Shown here piece after piece: positions 32,917-44,013 of a stretch of 64,000 nucleotides of DNA. Under the pieces are notes generated by a model. That model saw only the letters and a program-made list of their open reading frames with translations. It had not been told where the DNA came from and made no database searches. The stretch is taken from positions 2,842,001-2,906,000 of the forward strand of contig NZ_CP091110.1 in the NCBI RefSeq assembly GCF_021560175.1. Reading direction: 5' to 3'. This DNA comes from Neobacillus drentensis. GTDB taxonomy: Bacteria > Bacillota > Bacilli > Bacillales > Cytobacillaceae. Each line of letters starts with the position of its first letter. Positions within the stretch are counted from its first letter, which is position 1. The position numbers were made by a program, and so were the translations under genes.

Positions 32917-33573
32917 ATGATTAGAAATCTTAATTCATTTTTAAATGAGAATTTTGAGGGGTTAATTTTAGAGCCCCCCTTATTTTATAATTGGAACAAT
33001 AGCATTAGGTTCGAAATCTCAAATCCAGTACTACCATCCTGTGCAAAAGAAAATTTGCAACAAACTTTTCACCGTTCCATTTCTTTGTTTAAAAGGGTGT
33101 TTGAAGCGAAAGATGAAATTCTACTGGTTACCGATGTCCTTACAACAAGAAATAATCACTTTCTCCAGATGAAACCTTTAAATGTTTATAAAAAATACTT
33201 AAAAGATAAAGATTTATTATACAAATTACAGCATCAACTCTTAGTTAGATCCCTCGAAGATGAAGGGGATCAGATGGTTGTTCATCGATTTGTCCTTCAG
33301 TGCAAAAAAGACACGATTCGGTATGCCCCACTACTGAAAGCCATTTGTTATGAAGACTTTGCTCATTCATCTACTATCTTGAGAAATCATCAAGAAAGTG
33401 GATATGAAATTTATTTTGTTAATCTATCTAAAAAAATTATTTTTCACTTATATGATGATCGTGGATGCGATATTTTAGCCGCCAATAAAGAGGATATTCG
33501 TTATCTTTATGAGGAATTTAACGATTGGATTTTAAATTTTGATCGTAAAAGAATGGATCTCTTGTTTAGGTAG
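32917..33573 (+). CDS. DUF3885 domain protein
   Basis: 218 residues, ATG after AAGTAGGAGGAAAA. The C-terminal part has the DUF3885 signature: YEIYFVNLSKKIIFHLYDDRGCDI then LYEEFNDWILNFDRKRMDLLF. The N-terminal half resembles the same family. No signal peptide. DUF3885 proteins are frequent in Bacillus, often as single genes beside toxin or immunity-like genes; role unknown. The element copy behind it acts as its terminator. Confidence 0.85.
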   Translation: MIRNLNSFLNENFEGLILEPPLFYNWNNSIRFEISNPVLPSCAKENLQQTFHRSISLFKRVFEAKDEILLVTDVLTTRNNHFLQMKPLNVYKKYLKDKDLLYKLQHQLLVRSLEDEGDQMVVHRFVLQCKKDTIRYAPLLKAICYEDFAHSSTILRNHQESGYEIYFVNLSKKIIFHLYDDRGCDILAANKEDIRYLYEEFNDWILNFDRKRMDLLFR

Positions 33574-33582
33574 AACATAACG

Positions 33583-33650
33583 AGCATCTTCAAGCTGTCG
33601 TTACGGCAGTTTTTTCTTGCTGAACCAATGGGGCAGAATACTTCAATAAT
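33583..33650 (+). repeat. Dispersed element with terminator hairpin
   Basis: CTGTCG-TTA-CGGCAG with T tract (33594-33615), then TTCTTGCTGAACCAATGGGG with CAGAATACTTCAATAAT. The left block is reduced to AACGAGCATC. Confidence 0.65.
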
Positions 33651-33652
33651 AC

Positions 33653-34543
33653 TTAATGCATAGATAAGGTAACTTTCTTTCGATAATCCTGTGGTGTTAA
33701 GCCCGTTTCCTTACGAAAAACATAGGTAAAATAGCTCGCACTTTGAAAACCACACACCATCGCTATCTCACTGACCGTTCTATTCGTTTCCTGCAGCATC
33801 TCACAGCTCTTTTGAATACGATAACGAACCAAATAAGTATTGGGTGTTTGACCAATATACTTACTGAACAACTCGCAACATCTGCTCCTACATATAGAAC
33901 CTGCCGCTGCAATGTCATCAAGTGTTAGCTTATTATCATAATACTGATGGATGAATCCAGTGATTTTCCAAACAGCCATCCATGATTGATCATCATTTAG
34001 TTGCCCAGGAACGTTTTGGATATGATCTCCGATATTGGCGCAAAGCGACGTCGCCTGTGAAAGAAGACGAAGTGGATTGCAAGTCTTACTGTTCATTTCA
34101 TTGTAAATCTGTTTCAGTGAAAGTAAAATTTCATTTTTCCAGGGGCTTTGGTGTGTAAGCAAGATATAGTCTTCAGTGTCTGGCCCAAATTTTTCATCCA
34201 GGTACACTTTACCTACGTGTGTACTCTCACCAAGCAGTGAAGGATGGATAGCAATCACAATGAAAGAACAGTCGACCTTATCGGTCGAAAAACCATAATG
34301 CATGCGTTTGCTGTTTACGAAAATTCCCTTCCCCTTCTCAATAAGCACTGTTTCTCCATTCACAAAATACTCCATTTCTCCGTCTAGCATTAAAATAAAC
34401 TCCAAATCAGGATGCCAATGACACGCTGCAGCATATCGATCAAATAGATGTAGAGCACCTTTACGGACATAAAGTGGAAAATCAGGTAGATTATAGTTTA
34501 TCTTTTCCGATAAATCTGAAAACACTACCAACTGTGAACTCAT
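33653..34543 (-). CDS. AraC-family regulator with cupin sensor domain
   Basis: 296 residues from ATG 34543, which has TCAGGAGATGTTGTT upstream; a longer frame to 34669 runs into the divergent promoter area. Residues 20-110 form a cupin (HWHPDLEFILMLDGEMEYFVNG) that usually binds a small sugar-like ligand. Residues 190-290 hold the two HTHs, including LTLDDIAAAGSICRSRCCEL and the conserved VSEIAMVCGFQSASYFTYVFRK. It is divergent from the acetyltransferase-HAD-MFS operon and probably controls it. Confidence 0.88.
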   Translation of the reverse strand: MSSQLVVFSDLSEKINYNLPDFPLYVRKGALHLFDRYAAACHWHPDLEFILMLDGEMEYFVNGETVLIEKGKGIFVNSKRMHYGFSTDKVDCSFIVIAIHPSLLGESTHVGKVYLDEKFGPDTEDYILLTHQSPWKNEILLSLKQIYNEMNSKTCNPLRLLSQATSLCANIGDHIQNVPGQLNDDQSWMAVWKITGFIHQYYDNKLTLDDIAAAGSICRSRCCELFSKYIGQTPNTYLVRYRIQKSCEMLQETNRTVSEIAMVCGFQSASYFTYVFRKETGLTPQDYRKKVTLSMH

Positions 34544-34856
34544 AACAACATCTCCTGAAATATACGATTTTGATAGAATTATATTCGATAATGGTGGAAT
34601 CAACAAGAGGAAACATATACAATTTTGATAAAATAAGAAAAGTATACAACGTGTCCTAAGTATAGCCAATATGTTTTCATTTAGGATATCTATTAGTTTA
34701 GATGAAATAATTAAGCTGCCGATCGCTGCGATTCGTTACCGACCATACAGATGGTTAAACAATAGTACAAGAGATTTTACATGAGTAAGGTGAATCGATG
34801 ATCACCTTTTGATCAATATAAGAGAACTAATAGAATGATAAAAGGAGAAAAGTACA
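34544..34856. promoter_or_regulatory. Divergent promoter region
   Basis: This gap separates the AraC gene and the acetyltransferase operon. It contains GCTGCCGATCGCTGCGATTCG (34712-34732), like the central part of the dispersed element, and a short inverted repeat AAGGTGAATC / GATCACCTT at 34788-34808. No exact AraC operator can be named. Confidence 0.4.
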
Positions 34857-35477
34857 ATGACAATGAGGGAAAGAATTTCTTCTGGAAAATTATTTACAGA
34901 TTACTGCGAAGGTCTGCCTGAGGATAGGATGCAAGCGAAAAGACGAATGATGGCATTTAATGCGACAGGACCGGATACGTTGGAGGAACGCGTTCGACTT
35001 ATGACAGAAATATTTGGTAAAGAAACAAAGGCATGGATTGAGCCGCCGTTTTACTTTTGCTATGGAACAAACATTGAAATTGGTGAAGATACTTATATTA
35101 ACTTTAACTGTAATTTTGTGGATGATACGAAAATTATCATCGGAAAAAATGTTTTGTTTGGTCCGGCAGTAACCATCGCTACTGTGGGTCATCCAATCAA
35201 TCCTAAATACAGAGGATATATGTATGCGGATCCGGTGAAAATTGAGGATAATTGTTGGATTGGTGCAGGCAGCATCATTTGTCCTGGTGTGACTGTTGGC
35301 GAAAACAGTGTCATCGGTGCCGGAAGTGTAGTGACGAGAGATATCCCAGCTAACTCCGTTGCTGTTGGCAATCCTTGCAAAGTGTTGCGCACCATCAATG
35401 AACACGATATGAAACATTATTACAGGGACAGAGAAATCACTCAAGAAGATCTGGATGAGGAAGCTCGTTTGAGATAA
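34857..35477 (+). CDS. Sugar O-acetyltransferase (LacA/Maa, left-handed beta-helix)
   Basis: 206 residues, ATG after AAAAGGAGAAAAGTACA. N-terminal Mac domain (RERISSGKLFTDYCEGLPED) followed by hexapeptide repeats forming a left-handed beta-helix; catalytic His112 in VGHPINP. It transfers acetyl from acetyl-CoA to a sugar hydroxyl (maltose, galactosides or similar). First gene of a three-gene operon with a HAD phosphatase (45 bases on) and an MFS exporter, divergent from an AraC regulator. Confidence 0.9.
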   Translation: MTMRERISSGKLFTDYCEGLPEDRMQAKRRMMAFNATGPDTLEERVRLMTEIFGKETKAWIEPPFYFCYGTNIEIGEDTYINFNCNFVDDTKIIIGKNVLFGPAVTIATVGHPINPKYRGYMYADPVKIEDNCWIGAGSIICPGVTVGENSVIGAGSVVTRDIPANSVAVGNPCKVLRTINEHDMKHYYRDREITQEDLDEEARLR

Positions 35478-35522
35478 TTTAACTTGTATCTTAAAAAAAC
35501 AGGAATTTTAGGAGGAAATTAG

Positions 35523-36329
35523 ATGATTAAATTAGTGTTAACTGATATGGATGGAACTTTCTTAAATAATAACGGTGACTTTAACAAGGATCTGTACACA
35601 GATGTAAAAAAAATAATGAAGGAAAAAGGGGTAGTTCTCGCTCCTATTACCGGTAAGCAGTGTGAACGTGTAGAAGAGCTATTTGGTGATGACGCGAAAG
35701 ATTTATGGATTTTAGGCGATAGTGCAACTCGAATCAAGCATAACGGAGAGTTTGTTTATGAATCTCTGCTAAGTAATAAATTGGGACTGGAAATGATTGA
35801 GTTGCTCGAAGAGATCAGTCTAGATCATACCATTATTGCATGTACTAGAAGTGGTGCAGTCATAAAAGAAACCTTATCCCCTGAAGAAGCAGCTATTGTC
35901 AGAAGATCCTATGCACAAGTAAGGCAAGTAGGTGATTTCAGAGAAATAACAGAGGATTTTGTTAAGATTACCATTCACGATCCAGCCCTTAGGTGTTTCG
36001 AAACTAGGGAAAAATTATCCCGCTTTTTTGAATCTGCTTATATTGTCGCATCGGATGCAGCCTGGATTGACATAGCAAATGCGAATGTTCATAAAGGCAC
36101 GACAGTTGAACACTTACAGCGATTATTGAATGTAACACCGGAGGAAACGATGGCATTCGGAGACGGTTATAATGACTTAGAGCTTATAGTCCGCGCAACA
36201 TATAGCTTTGCTGTCCGAAATGCTGTTCAAGAATTAAAAGATGCTGCGAATTACATTACACGTTCTAATGAAGAAGATGCGGTCATGAAAACAATCATTC
36301 AACTGTTAACCTTACAAGGCAATAAATGA
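35523..36329 (+). CDS. Cof-type HAD-family phosphatase
   Basis: 268 residues, ATG with TAGGAGGAAATTAG upstream. HAD nucleophile motif LTDMDGTFL (Asp8, Asp10) at the N-terminus, and motif IV FGDGYNDLEL near residue 215; a C2-type cap between them. Cof-type HADs hydrolyse phosphorylated sugars or nucleotides in the cytoplasm. In this operon a phosphosugar is the likely substrate. Confidence 0.9.
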   Translation: MIKLVLTDMDGTFLNNNGDFNKDLYTDVKKIMKEKGVVLAPITGKQCERVEELFGDDAKDLWILGDSATRIKHNGEFVYESLLSNKLGLEMIELLEEISLDHTIIACTRSGAVIKETLSPEEAAIVRRSYAQVRQVGDFREITEDFVKITIHDPALRCFETREKLSRFFESAYIVASDAAWIDIANANVHKGTTVEHLQRLLNVTPEETMAFGDGYNDLELIVRATYSFAVRNAVQELKDAANYITRSNEEDAVMKTIIQLLTLQGNK

Positions 36330-36388
36330 GTGTTAAGAAACTTCAGCATTTTATGCAAGTGAAATAAGAACTTCGGGGAGAATGAACG

Positions 36389-37609
36389 ATGACAACAATC
36401 CTTTTAATAATCATTTATTTGGCTTTTATCAGCTTGGGTTTACCTGACTCATTGTTAGGCGCAGCTTGGCCGGTCATGCAAACGGACTTAGGTGCTCAGC
36501 TTGAGACGGCTGGATACCTTTTTATGACCGTTGCAGGTAGCACGATTATCTCCAGTTTATTGAGTGGAAAGGTACTTAAACGGTTCGGAACGGGTAAAGT
36601 CACCTTTGTTAGTGTCTTAATGACTGCAGCTGCTCTTCTAGGATTTTATTTTGCTCCTTCGGTTGCTTGGTTAGTGGTATGTGCGATCCCTCTTGGATTA
36701 GGAGCAGGAGCAGTTGATTCAGGATTAAACGATTATGTGGCGATCAACTATAAAGCACATCATATGAGTTGGTTACACTGCTTTTGGGGAGTTGGAGCGA
36801 CTCTCGGCCCGGTCATTATGGCTCAGTTTATGATGGGAGAAAATTCTTGGAGAAGTGGATATTTTGTTATTTCTGGTCTCCAGTTTGTATTAGTCTTGGT
36901 CCTTCTCTTTACTTTGCCTTTATGGAACCGAGTGAAAAATAAGAGCAATATGGCTGTAAAGGAAGAGAGCGAAGATTTGATAGAGGTCTTGAATGAGGAT
37001 TTAAAACCTTTACAAATGAAGGGAGTAAACCTAGCTCTGGCATCTTTCTTGTTTTATTGTAGTGCCGAAGCTGCCGTGGGTCTTTGGGGAAGCAGTTTCT
37101 TGGTGGAAATCAAAGGGTTAAATGCGGCAACTGCTGCAAAATGGGTTTCATTCTATTACGCAGGAATTACCATCGGTCGGTTCATAACAGGCTTTATTAC
37201 TTTTAAAATGTCTAACAGAAGTCTAATTCGGTCCGGACAAATGGTCGCGTTAGCGGGGGCCGTTATTGTATTCTTACCATTACCGTCTATTTTCTCTCTT
37301 ATTGGTTTTATCGTTGTTGGGCTAGGATTAGCACCGATTTTTCCTTGTATGTTGCATGAAACACCAGCACGTTTTGGAAAAAAACATTCTCAAACGATTA
37401 TGGGCTATCAGATGGCGCTTGCTTATACGGGCACAACATTCATGCCGCCTCTTCTCGGTTTCATTGCGTCACATTCAACAATAGGAATCTTCCCAATTTG
37501 TATCCTTATTTTTATTGCCGTAATGTTCCTAAGTTCAGAACGATTAAATAGCTTACTAGATAAGAAAGTTTTATTAAAGCATATTGATCCAAGCTCGACT
37601 GAAATGTAG
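36389..37609 (+). CDS. MFS transporter, sugar-efflux-like
   Basis: 406 residues, ATG after TCGGGGAGAATGAACG. Twelve transmembrane helices with the MFS A-motif region (SGKVLKRFGTGKVTF) and the central cytoplasmic loop (residues 183-210). Placed last in the acetyltransferase-HAD operon, it could export the acetylated, dephosphorylated sugar; import is the alternative. The first half resembles FucP-like and other permeases with FISLGLPDSLLGAAWP. Confidence 0.85.
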   Translation: MTTILLIIIYLAFISLGLPDSLLGAAWPVMQTDLGAQLETAGYLFMTVAGSTIISSLLSGKVLKRFGTGKVTFVSVLMTAAALLGFYFAPSVAWLVVCAIPLGLGAGAVDSGLNDYVAINYKAHHMSWLHCFWGVGATLGPVIMAQFMMGENSWRSGYFVISGLQFVLVLVLLFTLPLWNRVKNKSNMAVKEESEDLIEVLNEDLKPLQMKGVNLALASFLFYCSAEAAVGLWGSSFLVEIKGLNAATAAKWVSFYYAGITIGRFITGFITFKMSNRSLIRSGQMVALAGAVIVFLPLPSIFSLIGFIVVGLGLAPIFPCMLHETPARFGKKHSQTIMGYQMALAYTGTTFMPPLLGFIASHSTIGIFPICILIFIAVMFLSSERLNSLLDKKVLLKHIDPSSTEM

Positions 37610-37648
37610 TTAGTGGCAGTCATAAAGAGTGATAAAAAATATTTTCAC

Positions 37649-37680
37649 TAGTGTCAGGCACCAAGGTGCCTGACACTACC
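37649..37680. repeat. Perfect palindrome, GTGTCAGGCACC type
   Basis: 14-base arms TAGTGTCAGGCACC and their complement around AA form a 30-base perfect palindrome. This kind of palindrome with GTGTCAGGCACC is a dispersed extragenic repeat of many Bacillus chromosomes. It sits between the MFS gene and a convergent small gene and probably works as a bidirectional terminator. Confidence 0.8.
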
Positions 37681-37683
37681 TGC

Positions 37684-37812
37684 CTATTTCTTGTGGTTTG
37701 CGTTTCCCGATTTGCCTTCGGGGATGACACGATCGATGTCCAGGTACGGTTTGCCGACAACGGCATCGTTGGATACGATATTAACGGTGTTTTTCTTGTT
37801 TTCCTGCATCAT
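37684..37812 (-). CDS. Small hydrophilic protein, 42 residues
   Basis: Start ATG 37812 with TTGGAGGCTATAC upstream (a longer frame to 37878 has none). The peptide is MMQENKKNTVNIVSNDAVVG then KPYLDIDRVIPEGKSGNANH and KK. No family recognised; compact and highly charged, with the site arranged as in small spore- or stress-related proteins. Confidence 0.6.
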   Translation of the reverse strand: MMQENKKNTVNIVSNDAVVGKPYLDIDRVIPEGKSGNANHKK

Positions 37813-37956
37813 GTATAGCCTCCAATTCAGCATAAATGAACTAAATCGTACATAAGGTATTTTACGCAAAATCCTCAAAATCTTTCAATGTACTTAGGAT
37901 TGTTATATGAGAACGTCGAATTGATTTTGTTGTTGGGTTAGGAGGATGGGATGTAA

Positions 37957-38127
37957 TTGAAATTAGGTTTTCCTATTTTACTTATTTTGCTAGGGAGTTT
38001 TTTAATTGGATTTACAGTAGATCGCTTTGGTAAAACAGGTAACGTTATTATGCATCTAATAGGGATTGGATTATATTTAGGGGCTATTTTTATGGTAAGA
38101 AGCAAGCCGGAAAGCCAAAAGTCTTGA
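37957..38127 (+). CDS. Two-helix small membrane protein, 56 residues
   Basis: TTG start 37957 with TTAGGAGGATGGG upstream, stop TGA 38125. Helix 1 FPILLILLGSFLIGFTV, helix 2 VIMHLIGIGLYLGAIFMV, basic tail. The VOC fragment begins directly after its stop codon. Confidence 0.6.
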   Translation: MKLGFPILLILLGSFLIGFTVDRFGKTGNVIMHLIGIGLYLGAIFMVRSKPESQKS

Positions 38128-38128
38128 T

Positions 38129-38248
38129 GAAGAAAGTTATATGTTATGCTACGTGCGTGGTCCAGAGGGAATTATTATAGAGTTGGCGGAGAAGATCAGT
38201 TAAATATTGAATGGGACTTTAAATGATTTAGATCCCCAACTTTAAAGA
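38129..38248 (+). pseudogene. Duplicated 3' fragment of the VOC gene at 14778
   Basis: Reads ESYMLCYVRGPEGIIIELAE and KIS, then a stop, followed by the same downstream DNA as at 15216-15263. About nine in ten bases equal the VOC gene's end by eye. No start and no first domain are present. Confidence 0.75.
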
Positions 38249-38283
38249 TTTCTCTCAATCTATCAGGTGTAGGAATCGAAGAA

Positions 38284-38316
38284 AAGCAATGTATTTTTTC
38301 AGCATTGCTTTTTTGT
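38284..38316 (+). terminator. Hairpin with T tract
   Basis: AAGCAATG pairs with CATTGCTT around a T-rich loop, followed by TTTTTT. Confidence 0.7.
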
Positions 38317-38360
38317 GTTCATTTATAAAAATACTTCCTATAAAGCTCCTGCCTTAAACT

Positions 38361-38480
38361 TCAACTGAACTGTGCATAAATCCTCGTAATTTCACTTTTC
38401 TCATAACCTAATAAACTCGGACTGGCTTCATGAGGGGCACCAATATTTAACATGTGAGTAGCATAGATGTGCTCTTTTTG
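38361..38480 (-). pseudogene. C-terminal remnant of a tyrosine recombinase
   Basis: The minus strand reads HIYATHMLNIGAPHEASPSL and then LGYEKSEITRIYAQFS before a stop. The motif (R)HxYATHML and LGxEKSEITRIYAQ with the catalytic Tyr is the C-terminal part of phage/transposon integrases. The rest is missing, and in the active motif the usual LGH is LGY. A mobile element was once here. Confidence 0.65.
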
Positions 38481-38569
38481 ATCTGATGTATTGTTGTTTG
38501 GTTGTTTATTCATATTTTTATCCCATTAGGGAGATATTATTCTTTGATGGATTGAATGGAGGTTGTTAT

Positions 38570-39574
38570 ATGGAAAAAAGTAATATTAAACTGACTACTG
38601 CCGAAATCGCAGCTCTTTGGAGACATTATAATGACAACACTGCCGTAAGATGTTTTTACAAACATTTTCTTCAACATCTTCAAGATGATGAAATAAAATC
38701 AATTGTCGAAGAAGCTTTGGTTTTGATTGAATCACATATTAATAAGATAGAAGCAATTTTTTCGGATGAAAATTTCCCAATTCCACAGGGATTTTCAGAT
38801 ATAGATATTGATTTATCAGCTCCTGCTTTATATATAGACTCATTTGCATTAAGTTTTCTTTATCGTGGAACGCAAGTAATTGTGCCTTTTCTTGCGAATG
38901 CCCTTACAAAAGTGACTAGGCTCGATATTTATACTTTTTACGAAAAGTGTCTAATAAGTAAGACGGACTTACATAAGAAAGCATTAAGTCTTATGCTTTC
39001 TAAAGGATTAAATGATAGACCTCCAACAATGGAATATCCAAAAAGTGTAGAGTTTATCGAACATCATCCATCATTCATCAATACTTTATTTGGTGAGAAA
39101 AGGCCTCTTAACACCTTAGAAATTGCAGAGATATTTCAAGATCTCGAAAGAAATGCAATAGGTTTAGTCCTTCTGCTAGGATTAATACAGGTAACAAAAG
39201 ATAAGGAAATAAAAGAATATTTATTGAAGGGAAAAAAACTAGCTGAAAGGCAAATAGATACATTTGATAAATTATTGAAAGAAAATGACCATTTTGTCGG
39301 GTTCCCAGTTCCTCTGGCAATGACGAACTCAACAATTCCTCCATTTTCTGAAAGATTAATCCTGTTTGTTATAGGTTCTGCAAACTCAATTGCTGTTTCT
39401 ACGCTTGGGGATGCGTTATCTGTCTCAATGAGAAAGGATATAGTGGCCCATTATTCCCTTTTTATAGCAGAGGTAATGCAGTACGGCGACGAAGGGCAGA
39501 AACTTTTAATTGAACGAGGCTGGATGGAGAAGCCTCCGCAGCCCATTGATAGAAAGAATTTCTATAAAACATAA
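38570..39574 (+). CDS. DUF3231 family protein, paralogue of 8125
   Basis: 334 residues from ATG 38570 with ATGGAGGTTGTTAT upstream; a longer frame to 38486 has no ribosome site. Like the first copy it has two repeats (LTTAEIAALWRHYNDNTAV, and PLNTLEIAEIFQDLERNAIG in the second half) and a common C-terminus (W-x-E-K-PPQPIDR). Helical; role unknown. Hairpin terminator at 39599. Confidence 0.88.
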   Translation: MEKSNIKLTTAEIAALWRHYNDNTAVRCFYKHFLQHLQDDEIKSIVEEALVLIESHINKIEAIFSDENFPIPQGFSDIDIDLSAPALYIDSFALSFLYRGTQVIVPFLANALTKVTRLDIYTFYEKCLISKTDLHKKALSLMLSKGLNDRPPTMEYPKSVEFIEHHPSFINTLFGEKRPLNTLEIAEIFQDLERNAIGLVLLLGLIQVTKDKEIKEYLLKGKKLAERQIDTFDKLLKENDHFVGFPVPLAMTNSTIPPFSERLILFVIGSANSIAVSTLGDALSVSMRKDIVAHYSLFIAEVMQYGDEGQKLLIERGWMEKPPQPIDRKNFYKT

Positions 39575-39598
39575 ATTTGAATTTACTAAAGAATCGGT

Positions 39599-39626
39599 CG
39601 CTTTCTTGAATAAGAAAGCGTATTTT
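39599..39626 (+). terminator. Terminator of the second DUF3231 gene
   Basis: CGCTTTCTT pairs with AAGAAAGCG, loop GAAT, followed by TATTTTT. Confidence 0.85.
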
Positions 39627-39807
39627 TGCATTGGACTTAATTCTGGAACAACAATTAAGGGATTGGAGTTATATTTAGGTGTAGATGAATAAAAAGGGAA
39701 AAGAATGAATTTAAAAAATATTTGAACAAGTTTGGGTTAATCTCCATTTCACATAAGGGACAACTTCCATATAGTAAAGTATGTTCATTTAGAAAGGAGA
39801 AGTTAGA

Positions 39808-40068
39808 ATGCAATTAAATTATCATCAGGCAAAGAATTTAGAGGGGAAAATGATTCATTATAAAAATGATCAAGGCGAATGGTCCATTGGAAAAGTGGTA
39901 AAGGTAAGAAAAGAAGGCCTTGAGATTGAAGAATTAAGTTTTTCTAGTTCTAGTACTGGATATGGATTTGGGTTTTTTGGTCCGGGACCGTTTGTCAGAC
40001 GGCCATTTTTTAGACCGCCTGTTATCGTTCCATTTGTTGGATTTGGCTTTTTTCCATTCTTCTTTTAA
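39808..40068 (+). CDS. Small protein with Gly/Phe/Pro-rich tail
   Basis: 86 residues, ATG with AAAGGAGAAGTTAGA upstream. Residues 1-50 resemble a small SH3-like barrel (LEGKMIHYKNDQGEWSIGKV, VRKEGLEIEELSF). The last 36 residues are almost only G, F, P, R and V (GFGFFGPGPFVRRPFFRPPV). Such tails are seen in spore-surface and small structural proteins of Bacillus. Function unknown. Terminator at 40159. Confidence 0.65.
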   Translation: MQLNYHQAKNLEGKMIHYKNDQGEWSIGKVVKVRKEGLEIEELSFSSSSTGYGFGFFGPGPFVRRPFFRPPVIVPFVGFGFFPFFF

Positions 40069-40158
40069 TAAAGCCAACACCTAAAAATACTTCTAAGAAG
40101 AAAATATGAGCTAGATGGGAAATGCTTGTTTACGTAACAGATCCTGTGAGTAGTAAAT

Positions 40159-40186
40159 AAAAGCTGCCAAATAGGCAGCTTTTCCT
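40159..40186 (+). terminator. Rho-independent terminator
   Basis: AAAAGCTGCC pairs with GGCAGCTTTT, loop AAATA, T-rich behind. Confidence 0.85.
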
Positions 40187-40240
40187 GTTTATATTTCACC
40201 CATCGATTTTTCACCCATAAACTAAGAGTGGGTGATCAAT

Positions 40241-41092
40241 ATGCAAAAACGGAACCAGATGGACGTCACTTCCTATCATCAAAAATATTTTCGTCCATCT
40301 TGCTTAAAAGCTTTAAATTTAAGATTTACCAGTTCGGAGTTCTATTCACTTTTTGCTGAAAAAACTCATGAGCAAATCAAATTGCCTTCCGAATTGACAA
40401 GAACTCCTGAAGATACTCTTCTTAACTACTTTAGCGTCCTGCGTGAAGCTGAAAATATGGGAGGGAGAAGCTGCGGGACGGTTGGTCAGGCCCGTACCCC
40501 ATTTCCAATTGCCTATAACTTTCTAGCTAAAGAGTATCAAAATAAACTAAGCTATGAAGTCTATTTTCATTCGTTTGCTGGAATAGGGCATACCAGTTTA
40601 ATAAAGCTTAGTCGAGTACCAGATATGAAAGGAGGAATAAAGTTTTTTTATGAGATTGAAACGATTGAAGGGTTTAAAGGTAAGCGAGCGGAGTATTTTG
40701 GTTATTCATATGGATGGATTGAGCTGGTCTATGAAAAAGATGGTTTTCGGATTTCAGATTTGACCAAGATAGAAGAAGACTTTTTATGCGCACCGTATCA
40801 TGGTTGGGACCATAACGGGGAAGATATCGTAGGGGTAAAGTATGGAAGTTGGTGTAAATTGATTCAACAGATGTACCCAACAGTGCAGAATGGATACATT
40901 AAGAATATTTACTTTCGTGGTAACGATGGAGCTGATTATTGTTTTATTTTTGTAACATTGACGAATGGAACTGACGTAGAAATGGCTCAGTTTCGGAAAG
41001 GAAGCAATGAAAAATGGAAACAGGTGAACATGAAGCCTGAAGAAGAATGTTTAACGGAACAAAGAATGTTTATCGACCCTAATGGTAAATGA
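40241..41092 (+). CDS. Hypothetical protein, 283 residues
   Basis: ATG 40241 follows GAGTGGGTGATCAAT, a good match to the 3' end of 16S rRNA; an in-frame GTG at 40232 lies inside this site. No family recognised. The protein is soluble, without signal peptide, with a helical first third and aromatic beta-rich remainder (GIKFFYEIETIEGFKGKRAE, YFGYSYGWIELVYEKDGF, NIYFRGNDGADYCFIFVTL). The downstream palindrome (GAGTTAC..GTAACTC, 41091-41122) could be its terminator, without T tract. Confidence 0.7.
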   Translation: MQKRNQMDVTSYHQKYFRPSCLKALNLRFTSSEFYSLFAEKTHEQIKLPSELTRTPEDTLLNYFSVLREAENMGGRSCGTVGQARTPFPIAYNFLAKEYQNKLSYEVYFHSFAGIGHTSLIKLSRVPDMKGGIKFFYEIETIEGFKGKRAEYFGYSYGWIELVYEKDGFRISDLTKIEEDFLCAPYHGWDHNGEDIVGVKYGSWCKLIQQMYPTVQNGYIKNIYFRGNDGADYCFIFVTLTNGTDVEMAQFRKGSNEKWKQVNMKPEEECLTEQRMFIDPNGK

Positions 41093-41122
41093 GTTACCTT
41101 TAAATGTTACTACATGTAACTC
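41091..41122 (+). promoter_or_regulatory. Inverted repeat upstream of rph
   Basis: GAGTTAC and GTAACTC flank an inner GTTAC-TACAT-GTAAC. It is about 105 bases before the rph start. It may be the terminator of the preceding gene or an operator; I have no basis to choose. Confidence 0.35.
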
Positions 41123-41215
41123 TTCCTACTTTCATTATAACATGAAAAAAATGGATAATATAGACTGTTTATTCTCAAAAACTACTGCTACAATCAATAG
41201 AACCTTAATGGTTAG

Positions 41216-43828
<2,613 letters not shown>

Positions 43829-43852
43829 TGGTTGAATAGATGAAAATTTAAC

Positions 43853-43900
43853 TTATTTCCCACTTTCGATATAGATTTTGTTTTGTAAACCGATTTGACC
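43853..43900 (-). pseudogene. 3' remnant of a paralogue of the gene at 4279
   Basis: The minus strand reads QIGLQNKIYIESGK and stop, matching QTGLQITIYIENGK of the 4279 gene, and the DNA is alike (CCCACTTTCGATATAGAT versus CCCGTTTTCGATATAGAT). A stop codon interrupts the frame just upstream. Remainder lost. Confidence 0.65.
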
Positions 43901-43962
43901 TATACTTTAATCCGGATTTCTTCATCAATATCACCTAAAAAAATTCGTCGTTACCAAAATAG

Positions 43963-44013
43963 ACAAAAGCCTTGGAAAAACTGCTTAAACAGTTATCTCC
44001 CAGGCTTTTGTTC
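43963..44013 (+). terminator. Terminator of rph
   Basis: ACAAAAGCCTTGG pairs with CCCAGGCTTTTGT; inside is a smaller AACTG..CAGTT hairpin. The next 160 bases (to 44170) show no gene I recognise. Confidence 0.7.

Noticed and set aside
34890..35444. 184-codon minus-strand frame
   Set aside because: Shadow of the sugar acetyltransferase; no ribosome site.
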